Below are positions 16,001 through 22,229 of a DNA stretch of 35,876 nucleotides, one piece after another. The position numbers and the translations under genes were made by a program. Below the pieces are notes generated by a model. The model was given only the letters and a program-made list of their open reading frames with translations, was not told the origin of the DNA and searched no databases. The DNA is taken from positions 1 to 35,876 of the forward strand of contig JAPLOL010000065.1 of assembly GCA_026400735.1 (NCBI GenBank), written 5' to 3'. The stretch's first letter is position 1; every line of letters begins with the position of its first letter. The stretch comes from Alphaproteobacteria bacterium. GTDB taxonomy: Bacteria > Pseudomonadota > Alphaproteobacteria > Caulobacterales > Aquidulcibacteraceae.

Positions 16001-16411
16001 GTCGCCGCGATGTCGACCACGCAGCTCGCCAAGCTCGGCAACGCCACTTTCGCCGCCTTCGACGCGACGCAGGTCTCATCCCTGAGCGCGACCAAGGTTC
16101 GCTCACTCACCTCGTCGCAGATCGGCGCACTCGCCGCCAACGACGTCGCCGAGTTCAACGACACCCAAGTCGGCGCCTTCACAGCAACGCAAATCGCGGC
16201 CTTGTCGACAGACGTCATCGACAATCTCACGGTCGGCACCATCGGAGCGCTGCAAACGACCCAGATCTCGTCCTTCACGACGACGCAGCTGGATCACCTC
16301 TCGACAACGAGCATCGCCAACTTCAACGCCACGCAGCTCTACGCCTTCACCTCAACGCAGGTGTCGAGCCTCGATGGCGATCAGATCGAAGCCTACCTCG
16401 CCGCTATCTAA
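10097..16411 (+). CDS. Giant protein of 262 tandem octapeptides
   Basis: 2104 residues. After MTISS the protein is a continuous run of 262 octads ending five residues before the stop (YLAAI). Consensus: L/F/M - T/S/N/D - x - T - Q/N - I/V/L - x - A. Only octad 9 differs in length (6 residues, 10304-10321). Ser, Thr, Ala, Gln and Asn dominate. I see one Cys (octad 241), no Trp, and Pro only in octads 4 and 8. There is no signal peptide, membrane segment, RTX nonapeptide, anchor or enzymatic domain. The motif L-T-x-x-Q-V resembles a helix start with capping box and hydrophobic staple (as at the start of TALE repeats). The T-x-T spacing would also fit a beta-solenoid, so the fold is unresolved. 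The GT41 glycosyltransferase gene lies 133 bases downstream on the same strand. No named family is recognised; a structural, adhesive or surface role is a guess. Confidence 0.85.
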   Translation: MTISSLSTAQVAALSVTAIQSLSTTTLGTFAPTQIAAISVAGVGALSNTQVASLSTTQVKAFTATQIPNFSSDVAFSSAQLLALNEVQLGAFTGTLVGSMSATAVAAFAATQIQAFSAANISALDETQAAALTATQISSLTTGQVAGLSATDIGELNNTQARAFSASQIERLSNTAVSAFDATQFGALTVTQVKALTATQITALDAADIAEFKDTQIAALSTTQVRAITATNMAALTETQIGALTATQLQGLTNTNLAALVDTQIAALSTGQASSLTAAQLSAMNATNIAEFTSTQLHSFTTTQVKALTSTNMAALDETQIAAFDAAQIATFSATTISALADAQLGALTTTQIGALSANQVKVFTAGNIGALTETQVGALNATQLQSLTATALSALTETQVASLNTTQVQSFKSTQIAALSATDISEFSTDQVAMFSAAQVKAFTVTNIGDLSETQVAAFNATQVQALTNTQIAALDATQLSTMTTTQIAAMTTSQIRSLSAGNVGALAETQITAMTATQVASLSATAMATFNATQVGAFSTGQVAALTRAQISVMTNATLSAFDATQFAAMNATQIKSLTTTQLTALDATNVAEFTGTQIAALATTQMAALTAGNMAALTETQIAGLATTQLASISASNLAALADTQIGALTTTQIGALSAAQVGGLNAGNIGALTNAQIGALNATQVGALSTTAVSAFDAGQFAQLNATQVKALTATQVGAMNATDIGDITTTQIAALTATQVTTLTSTNVGHLSETQIATFSNAQVQALTTGNVRAMADTQIAALTDTQVANLSATQVAALSATNVQALTAGQAAAMTATQLSLLTAANVHALADTQIAGMNATQIKSFTATQLAALDATDMAEFAATQVAAMTVTQVGALSTGNFAALADTQVEALTNTQLTAVSSTKIAAMTATQTGALTAGQIASLSTTQVKAFTNANLSALDATQSAALTAAQIASLSTGQINSLSATDVADITTTQIAAMATTQVKALTATVMGDLSEAQVAAFTATQIANLSTGNVAGLAETQAAALTAGQVAALSTTQIKELTETNLAALNATQMAAITTTQAKALTNTQIAALTANDVAEFTASQLASLSTAQMAALNATNMAALNATQVASFTATQVARFSTDAVKALDATQMGALTATQVKALTATQLGALDATDVGEITTTQIGALTKTQLSSLAQTSLAGLTATQVGTFSTTQVQAFSGAALSSLDAAQTAALKTTQIAALTNTQIAGFNATDIGELAATQVAALTGTQIGGLTNAAASALDSDQLGALNATQIKSFTATQITNFSATDVAELTAAQIAQLNTTQVEALRATNITELNETQVAAFTATQVKSLSATNLAAFADSQIAALTAGQIGALSTQQVNALTTTNIAALTETQAAALTTTQIAGLSAAAAGALGATHIAAMSVTQVRAFSATQLSALGTSDMAEFTETQIAGLQTTQLQALSNTNLAALAETQIAALSATQIQSISTGGVANLTETQVGALTTTQVAAMSATQMRSMTNANLSALAADQVAAMTNTQVAALTVTQLNSLSASDYGEFSAGQIGALTTSQVAGLNATSVGALSETQIGGLTTTQVASLTAANAHALAETQVAAMSANQVAAMTATQIAGLNATDMGEFAATHIAAMSTTQIQALSATNLAALADTQVAALTATQLGSITATKLAGLDETQVGAFTTTQMAALTTSQLAALSATKISAFADTQVAALSATQVRALTVAQINALQTADIAEFTTGQIAGMTTTQIAGMNATVVGALTDTQVGAMTATQLQSMLAANVHALTATQVAGMNNTQVSALTATQITAMDATDVGEFSADQIAHMTTTQIKAFNSTKLAALDDSQVAALTATQLQAITTTNVSAFTATQMQNFTLAQIGAFSAQQVGAFSNANLAALDLAQIGALSSTQVKSLTETQLCALAASDIAEFTETQIAAFSTSQVAALTATNVTSLSDAQVAAMSTTQLAKLGNATFAAFDATQVSSLSATKVRSLTSSQIGALAANDVAEFNDTQVGAFTATQIAALSTDVIDNLTVGTIGALQTTQISSFTTTQLDHLSTTSIANFNATQLYAFTSTQVSSLDGDQIEAYLAAI
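10112..16393 (+). repeat. Array of 262 degenerate 24-bp units (octapeptide coding)
   Basis: The period is 24 bp throughout, except for an 18-bp unit at 10304. Units are conserved in protein but not in DNA: the central Thr-Gln is written with all eight ACN-CAR codon pairs. Octads without Gln at position 5 recur every 3 or 4 units, averaging about 3.4 from octad 19 to 252. Acidic D/N-x-x-E/D octads occur at units 19, 26, 36, 53, 74, 91, 108, 122, 136, 146, 156, 163, 180, 194, 204, 218, 228, 242 and 252. Confidence 0.9.
14402..16129 (+). repeat. Three 576-bp (24-octad) super-repeats inside the octapeptide array
   Basis: The blocks 14402-14977, 14978-15553 and 15554-16129 each begin with an acidic octad and place the next acidic octad 14 units later. 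They share unit-specific features: octad +6 starts with Ile in all three, octad +4 is a L-A/D-E/D-T/S-Q unit, and octad +10 lacks Gln in all three. Earlier in the array, 17-octad blocks (408 bp) start at 10538, 10946, 11858 and 12266. Confidence 0.75.
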
Positions 16412-16436
16412 AGGGGGCAATTGGGGGCCTCTTAGG

Positions 16437-16462
16437 ACGCCCGGCGCCCCAGCGCCGGGCGT
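16437..16462. terminator. Strong hairpin after the giant repeat gene
   Basis: An 11-bp perfect GC-rich stem (ACGCCCGGCGC / GCGCCGGGCGT) with a CCCA loop starts 26 bases after the stop. No T-run follows on the plus strand, so it may end transcription or merely protect the mRNA. If it leaks, the glycosyltransferase gene is cotranscribed. Confidence 0.6.
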
Positions 16463-16544
16463 TCGCGCATTAAGATTTCGGCAACGCAAATCACCCGAAT
16501 TTCGCGCGCGGGCGCGTATGCTCGCGTAGGCGAGCGGCATACCC

Positions 16545-18602
16545 ATGTCTCAAACGGCATTCGTGACGGCTTTGCAGAAGGTCACGACTGGATCGCTCGG
16601 CTTGAACGAGCTCATCGTCGCCGCCCAGCAGCTGACCAATGCAGGCCAGCCCGATCTCGCCCGCCAGCTCTACCAAGTCTGGATCGCCATGAATGGCGAC
16701 AACCCGCTTCTCTTCATCGTGCACTTCAATTGTTCGACGCTGCTCGCACAAACCGGCGATCACGCCGGCGCACTCGCCTCATTGCGCGCCGCGCTCGCCG
16801 TGAATCCAGACTTCGCACCAGCGCATATCAATCTCGGCAGCGCACTTGAGCGCGCGGGCGACGCGGTCGCCGCGGTCGAACAATGGAAGACCGGCCTTGA
16901 GCGCCTTAGCGCGATCACTGGCGATACGATCGAATACAAGATCACGCTGCTAAAGCAGCTCAGCCGCGTGTTGAGCGATAACCAGCAATACGAAAGCGCC
17001 GAAGCCGCACTCGCCCAGTGCCTCGATCTCAACAAAGAGCAGCGCGACGTCATCGAGCAATATGCCGCCGCGCGCCTGGCGCGCTGCGAATGGCCAATCG
17101 CGACAACGCCGTCAAAGCTCACGCGCGCTGAATTCGTCTCGCGCTTCCACCCACTCTCCTCGTGCGCCTATTCCGACGATCCGCTGCAGCACCTCGGTCT
17201 CTCAAACCGCTACGCCAACGACCTCGCGCCTGCGATCACCAGCGCCAACGATCGCCGCAACGCGCCAATCGCCCAAGGCCGCCGCCTGCGCATCGGCTAC
17301 GTCTCGTCAGATCTCCGCGCACACGCCGTCGGCTATCTCATGGCCAACCTCTTCGAAGCGCACGATCCGAACGCCATCGAGGTTTTCATCTATTACTGCG
17401 GCATCCCATCCGACGACGGTATCAACCGCCGCATCAAAGCCGCCGCCGAACACTGGACCGACATCCGCACCATCAGCGACGACGAAGCCGCCGCGCAGAT
17501 CGCCGCCGATGAAATCGACATCCTGATCGATGTGAACGGCCACACGCGCGACGCGCGCCTCGGCATCTTCGCGCGCCGCCCGGCGCCCATCCAAGTCAAT
17601 TGGCTCGGCTACCCCGGCTCGATGGGTACGCCCTATCACCAGTACATTATCGGCGACGACTGGGTGATCCCGGCCGATCACGAGATCTACTATTCCGAAC
17701 GCGTCCTGCGTCTGCCCTGCTATCAGCCCAACGATCGCAAGCGCATCGTCGACACCGCGCCGCCACAACGCAGCGAGCACGGTCTGCCGGAAGACGCATT
17801 CGTGTTCTGCTGCTTCAACGCCGCGCACAAAGTCACGCGCTTCTCATTCGAACGCTGGATGGCGATCCTCAACCAAGTGCCGAACAGCGTCATCTGGCTC
17901 TTGGACTACAACACCGAGACCAACATGCGCCTGCGCGTCGCCGCCGAAACCTATGGCATCTCCGGCGATCGTTTGATCTTCGCCAAGAAGTCTCCGAACC
18001 CGCGCCACCTCGCGCGCTATCCGCTGGCCGATCTCTTCCTAGACACCGCCCCCTATGGCGCACACACGACTGCGTCCGATGCACTCTGGATGGGCGTGCC
18101 GGTTCTCACCTACATGGGCCGCAGCTTTGCCTCGCGCGTGTGCGGCAGCCTCGTGCGCGCCGCCGGCGCACCCGAGCTCATCACCACATCACCTGAAGCC
18201 TTCATCGCCCGCGCCGTCGCGTTCGCCACCACCGATCGCCTCGGCCTGCAAGAACTCCGTCAGCGCCTCATCGCCAACCGCGACACCTGCACGCTCTTCG
18301 ATATCGACGGCCTCGCCCGCTCACTCGAAGCGCTCTACGCACAAATGGCGAATGAATATCGCGCCGGCGCCCTGCCGCGCCCGAACGTCGCCAATCTCAG
18401 CGCCTATCTCAATATCGGCGTGAACATCGATCACGACAGCGCCGAAATCGGCGCCGCGATCGACTATCACGCCATCTATCGCGCAGCGCTCGCCGCACGC
18501 CACTACAACACTCCCATGCAAGCCGATGGCCGTTTGTGGGATGGCGATGATGAGGCTGCCGCTGTCGTCGCAGCGCCAGCAACCGCCTCGCGCGCGGCCT
18601 AA
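16545..18602 (+). CDS. TPR plus GT41 glycosyltransferase, SPINDLY/O-GlcNAc transferase-like
   Basis: 685 residues. TPR-like helices fill about 20-180 (for example NPDFAPAHINLGSALERAGD). The GT41 catalytic part runs about 248-600: RIGYVSSDLRAHAVGYLM with His260 in the place of the OGT active-site His; IDILIDVNGHTRDARLG; RRPAPIQVNWLGYPGSMG; CFNAAHKVTRFSFERWM with Lys429 at the nucleotide-sugar phosphate contact; and PYGAHTTASDALWMG (503-517). All expected signature blocks are intact, so transfer of a sugar from a nucleotide sugar to a protein (Ser/Thr, or Asn as in HMW1C relatives) is expected in the cytoplasm. The immediate upstream gene encodes a Ser/Thr-rich repeat array, the obvious candidate acceptor. 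The Shine-Dalgarno before the ATG is weak. Confidence 0.9.
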   Translation: MSQTAFVTALQKVTTGSLGLNELIVAAQQLTNAGQPDLARQLYQVWIAMNGDNPLLFIVHFNCSTLLAQTGDHAGALASLRAALAVNPDFAPAHINLGSALERAGDAVAAVEQWKTGLERLSAITGDTIEYKITLLKQLSRVLSDNQQYESAEAALAQCLDLNKEQRDVIEQYAAARLARCEWPIATTPSKLTRAEFVSRFHPLSSCAYSDDPLQHLGLSNRYANDLAPAITSANDRRNAPIAQGRRLRIGYVSSDLRAHAVGYLMANLFEAHDPNAIEVFIYYCGIPSDDGINRRIKAAAEHWTDIRTISDDEAAAQIAADEIDILIDVNGHTRDARLGIFARRPAPIQVNWLGYPGSMGTPYHQYIIGDDWVIPADHEIYYSERVLRLPCYQPNDRKRIVDTAPPQRSEHGLPEDAFVFCCFNAAHKVTRFSFERWMAILNQVPNSVIWLLDYNTETNMRLRVAAETYGISGDRLIFAKKSPNPRHLARYPLADLFLDTAPYGAHTTASDALWMGVPVLTYMGRSFASRVCGSLVRAAGAPELITTSPEAFIARAVAFATTDRLGLQELRQRLIANRDTCTLFDIDGLARSLEALYAQMANEYRAGALPRPNVANLSAYLNIGVNIDHDSAEIGAAIDYHAIYRAALAARHYNTPMQADGRLWDGDDEAAAVVAAPATASRAA

Positions 18603-18610
18603 CTTCTCTC

Positions 18611-18715
18611 CGTCATCCTGGGACTCGCGCAGCGAGGACCGGGATCCAGAAGTCACAAAGCTCGCTCATTGCCCTGGATCCCGGATCGCACTGACGTGCG
18701 CTCCAGGATGACGGC
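18611..18715. repeat. Imperfect palindromic intergenic repeat
   Basis: The outer arms CCGTCATCCTGG (18611-18622) and CCAGGATGACGG (18704-18715), and the inner arms CCGGGATCCAG (18640-18650) and CTGGATCCCGG (18675-18685), fold into a long hairpin. Sequences of this type are scattered through alphaproteobacterial genomes as intergenic repeats (from memory). It lies between the convergent glycosyltransferase and autotransporter genes and could terminate both. Confidence 0.75.
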
Positions 18716-18727
18716 ATCGCGCGCCGC

Positions 18728-21700
18728 TTAGAAGCGGAAGCGGATCGCTGCGTTCAAGCTGTGACGCTCGATCTGATCGCCGAACTCGCCTTCATAGCCG
18801 AGCGAGAACGTTGAATAGCCGTTGGTCGCATCAACGCCGATGCCGATCACCGGACCGCCTTGGCCGACGCCGCCATCATTCAGCGTGAATTGCGTACCCG
18901 TCGAGACGAACGCCACCGTACGATCGGCGCCTTCGTCCAGCACGTTGGCGCGATAGCCGCCATAGATGCGCGGCGAGATCACCGTCTGCTGACCAAAGTG
19001 CAGATTGGCTGCAAACTCGACACCGACATCAGCCCAGAGGCGTTGCGAGAACACGCTATCGACGCGGTAGTCGATCGCCGGGCCGCCACCCTCTTCCTCG
19101 TAACCTTCTTCCGAGATGCCCGCGTACGTAAGCGCTGCTTGCGGCGTCACCGTGAACATTTCCGAGACCGCCAGCGGCACGGATGCGCGAATGGCGCCGT
19201 GACCTTCGTAGGCCATCCAATCGGCTTCAGTCAGCGCGCTGAACGCAACCGGATTGCCGATCTCGACATAACGTTGCGACGTCAGCTTGCCGCCGCCGAT
19301 GCCGGCGATGAAGTCAAGATCGACCGGCCCGAGCGCCGTCGCATAGTAAGCGTTCGCTTGCGTGAACCAGCTGGAAATCTGTCCTTGCGGACGGCCCGGC
19401 TCTTCCACTTCTGAAGCGATGAACGACACCGACAGGCCGAACAGCGCGCCATTGTCGGTCGGACCATCGATACCGGCCGCGAAGCCGAAGCCCTGACCAC
19501 GGAACTCTTGGGCGTTCGTGTTCGGCGGCTCGCGATTGAGGCCGTACGCAATCTCCTGGCCCCACACCGACACTTCATCCAGCCCTTGCATCCGCACCGA
19601 AGACATCCGGTTGGACGTTGCGCTTTGCATTTGCTGGATCGCCGTCGCCGCAACTTCCGTTGCGCCATCAGCGTAGTTCGGCAGCAGGTCTTCGTAGGCG
19701 TCGAAGAACTCATACTGCGAGGAGATCCCCGCCAAGGCCGCGGCTGCGCCAGTATCGAGACGCAGCGCCGCGAGAATAGGATCGAACGCAATTGCTTGGT
19801 TCGCGGAAAGCCCCAGCTGCGCGGGCGTGCGCAATTGGAATGTCGCGGTCAGCGCGTTGTTGGCGCCCTCAACGATCGGGTTCGTGGTGCCGATGTTGAC
19901 GGAGTAAAGATACGGCGCGTTGCTCGAATTGACGGCGCCGACGACATTGGCCGCGCCGAACATGCCGCCATTTGCGGTCAAGAAGGTTTGCGTTCCGAAG
20001 GTCGGCAAACCGGCCGGCACAACCGGATTGACCCGCGCGCCCGGTGCGAACGTCACCGCGCCCGACGCGATAATGTTGGTGGTCGTCGCCGGCACGCCCG
20101 TTAGCGTCGCATTGAAAACGCTGTTCGCGCCAAAAGTCGCGCTCGTGATGTTCAGCGTGCCGCCGGTATAGCTCAGCGTGCCCTGCTGCACGTTGATCGC
20201 CAGCGCGCCGTCCGTGTCCGTAATCCGGCCGGTGTACGCCCCGCCATTATTGATGTTCAGCGCATCCGCGCCGTTGCCGAACGAAATGTTGCCGGCAACC
20301 GTGCCCGCGAAAATGTTGAATGTATCGGCAAACGCGCCGAGGCGAACGTCGCCCGCGATACGCGGCGTTGACGCGACCAAATCATCGACGGCGTCATCGT
20401 CGGTGAACACCACAGGCGCCAATTGCTGGATCAGCACACCGCCACTGGCATTCGACAGATCAAACGCAATCGTATTGCCAACAGGCGTCGGCGGCAGAAT
20501 GTCGTCGGTGAGGTCGTCATCGGTGGCGACCAACTGGGCCAGCACTTGGCCCGTGTTCGTCACGTTGAGCAGCGTGCCTGACGCGTCCGACACGGCCACG
20601 GCATTACCGTTCTCGCCAAAGAAGAACGCCTGGACCGTGCCGCTATTGTTGAACGTCGGAACGTTGGCGCCGCTTTCCAGCACGATGCCGCGCGAGGTGA
20701 AGAGCGTATCGGCGACCACATTGGTTGTGATGATGCCGCGCACTTGCAGAAGGCTGCTGATCGAGTCCTGACCGAACACCAAGCCTTGCGCATTCGCTTC
20801 GTTGGCGGTGGTCGAAATCCCGTAATCAATCGAAACGCCGCCGTTGATCGTCGCCGTTGCACCGAGCCCGTCGCCCTGAATGCGCACGCCCGTCGCCGAG
20901 ATCCCATCATAGAGGCCGTTGGAGACAAGCTGACCGCGGACCAGCAGGCCATAACCTTCAGTGCCCGGTCCAACCGTGAGGTTCGAGCCATTGGCCTGGA
21001 TCAAAATCACCGGCGCAGAACCGTACACGGTGATCTGGGCCGTGTTGTTGTCGTCGGCCTCGTTGCTGTCGCCATCGTGGTCGTCGTTGGTGTCGTTCTC
21101 GACGCCGATGCCTTCGATCGTGATGCCGTTGGCGACATTTGCGCGAACCAACAGCGCTGCACCGCTCTGCTCAAGATCATCCGGATCGAGCGTCGTCTGA
21201 TTAGACGGCACGATGGTCGACAAATAGCCCAGCACGTTCCAGGTGCCGTTGACGGAAAGCTCACCGCCAATGTTGCCGTTCACCGCGATGCCGACAGTGT
21301 TTTGGCCGCGAATTTGGCCGCCGCCGGCAATGGTCACATTGCCTGTCACGCCGTTGTTCACGGCGATGCCGTACGAATTGTCGCCGACCACGTTGATCGT
21401 GCCGGTCGAGCGCAGATTGCCCGTCAGCAAACTGTTGAGCGTGATGCCCGACGAGTTGTTGCCTTCAATCGTGATGATGCCGGAATTGACGATGTCGCCG
21501 GTGAACGTCGGGCCTGCTTGCAGGAAGATGCCGTGACGGTTCGTGCCGACGGCGACGTTGCCATCGAGATTGCCGTCGTTGTCGGTGTCGGTGATCACAT
21601 AGTCTTCGACGAGGCTGATCCCGCCGGTGTTCGTAACCGTCCCGGAATTGCCGCCCTGAATCAGAATACCGTTTACGTTGTTCGCGTTCACGGTCGCCGT

Positions 21701-21952
21701 CAGCGTGCCGGCGTTCGACACGCTGTTGCTCGTGTTCACCGTCACCGCAGACTGCCCAGCACCCACTGTGATGGAGCCAGGGCTGGTGACCGTGATGTTG
21801 CCTTGGACGCTGCTGCCGTCGGGGTTCGACGTTGTAAGCGGGGTGGTGATGCCCGTGTCGACCGAGCGGTCACCGGCTTCAGCCGTGCCGGAAACACCGC
21901 CAGCCAGAGCGACCGCGAGGCCAGCGAGTTGAATTTTCCGTCGAATGCGCAT
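18728..21952 (-). CDS. Autotransporter (type V secretion) with beta-helical passenger
   Basis: 1074 residues. The signal peptide is MRIRRKIQLAGLAVALAGGVSGTAEA. The passenger (about 27-780) is built of short Gly/Asn/Thr/Val strands (for example GNITVTSPGSITVGAG), typical of a beta-helix. Asp-rich insertions at about 121-131 and 285-303, plus DDD stretches later, could bind Ca2+. The last about 290 residues form the autotransporter barrel: alternating amphipathic strands, EVSVWGQEIAYGLNR at its start, and a terminal Phe in SLNAAIRFRF. It should insert in the outer membrane and display the passenger. GGAG 5 bases before the ATG supports the start. No protease motif was seen, so adhesion is the likelier role. 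Confidence 0.9.
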   Translation of the reverse strand: MRIRRKIQLAGLAVALAGGVSGTAEAGDRSVDTGITTPLTTSNPDGSSVQGNITVTSPGSITVGAGQSAVTVNTSNSVSNAGTLTATVNANNVNGILIQGGNSGTVTNTGGISLVEDYVITDTDNDGNLDGNVAVGTNRHGIFLQAGPTFTGDIVNSGIITIEGNNSSGITLNSLLTGNLRSTGTINVVGDNSYGIAVNNGVTGNVTIAGGGQIRGQNTVGIAVNGNIGGELSVNGTWNVLGYLSTIVPSNQTTLDPDDLEQSGAALLVRANVANGITIEGIGVENDTNDDHDGDSNEADDNNTAQITVYGSAPVILIQANGSNLTVGPGTEGYGLLVRGQLVSNGLYDGISATGVRIQGDGLGATATINGGVSIDYGISTTANEANAQGLVFGQDSISSLLQVRGIITTNVVADTLFTSRGIVLESGANVPTFNNSGTVQAFFFGENGNAVAVSDASGTLLNVTNTGQVLAQLVATDDDLTDDILPPTPVGNTIAFDLSNASGGVLIQQLAPVVFTDDDAVDDLVASTPRIAGDVRLGAFADTFNIFAGTVAGNISFGNGADALNINNGGAYTGRITDTDGALAINVQQGTLSYTGGTLNITSATFGANSVFNATLTGVPATTTNIIASGAVTFAPGARVNPVVPAGLPTFGTQTFLTANGGMFGAANVVGAVNSSNAPYLYSVNIGTTNPIVEGANNALTATFQLRTPAQLGLSANQAIAFDPILAALRLDTGAAAALAGISSQYEFFDAYEDLLPNYADGATEVAATAIQQMQSATSNRMSSVRMQGLDEVSVWGQEIAYGLNREPPNTNAQEFRGQGFGFAAGIDGPTDNGALFGLSVSFIASEVEEPGRPQGQISSWFTQANAYYATALGPVDLDFIAGIGGGKLTSQRYVEIGNPVAFSALTEADWMAYEGHGAIRASVPLAVSEMFTVTPQAALTYAGISEEGYEEEGGGPAIDYRVDSVFSQRLWADVGVEFAANLHFGQQTVISPRIYGGYRANVLDEGADRTVAFVSTGTQFTLNDGGVGQGGPVIGIGVDATNGYSTFSLGYEGEFGDQIERHSLNAAIRFRF

Positions 21953-22229
21953 CCCGGCTCCGTCCCCTAGTGTCGGCGCAAACGGGATCGGCGCGTAGTC
22001 GCTTCGCCGTGAACGGTCCCTTCAGAGACCGCCCAATCCTCCCGCAGGCGGCCGCCCATCAAGGAGCGGCGCACAGGGGTTGGCATGCCGACTTATCGGA
22101 AATTTGTCCATAGCCGGGCGCATGGCCGAAAGCTCTGGATACGGGGCGAAAATGTCACTCAGGCGAGATGCGCCCCCGTGTGGAGAACATCATCCGTGCT
22201 GCAGTGCACTAAACGCGATTTGTGGCAGC
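21953..22229. other. Intergenic region upstream of the autotransporter
   Basis: 277 bases lie between the autotransporter start and the stop of the upstream minus-strand GGDEF-EAL gene, so they should hold the autotransporter promoter. I found no convincing ORF, strong hairpin or repeat. Confidence 0.35.

Noticed and set aside
10153..16297. Many long minus-strand open frames across the array, up to about 400 codons
   Set aside because: They are mirror images of the octad code (Arg/Gly/Leu or Val/Ala/Cys-rich repeats) with no ribosome binding sites; the plus frame spans the whole region.
10112..16393. CRISPR-like periodic DNA (24-bp units)
   Set aside because: No spacers exist between units, DNA identity between units is low, and the period is in frame with an uninterrupted coding sequence.
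10112..16393. Pentapeptide-repeat or TALE protein
   Set aside because: The period is 8, not 5 or 34, and no repeat-variable residues or DNA-binding flanks occur.
10112..16393. RTX calcium-binding adhesin
   Set aside because: No G-G-x-G-x-D nonapeptides are present and Gly is sparse.
20744..21970. 408-codon plus-strand frame opposite the autotransporter
   Set aside because: It is the antisense shadow of a well-supported gene, with Arg/His-rich composition and no family match.
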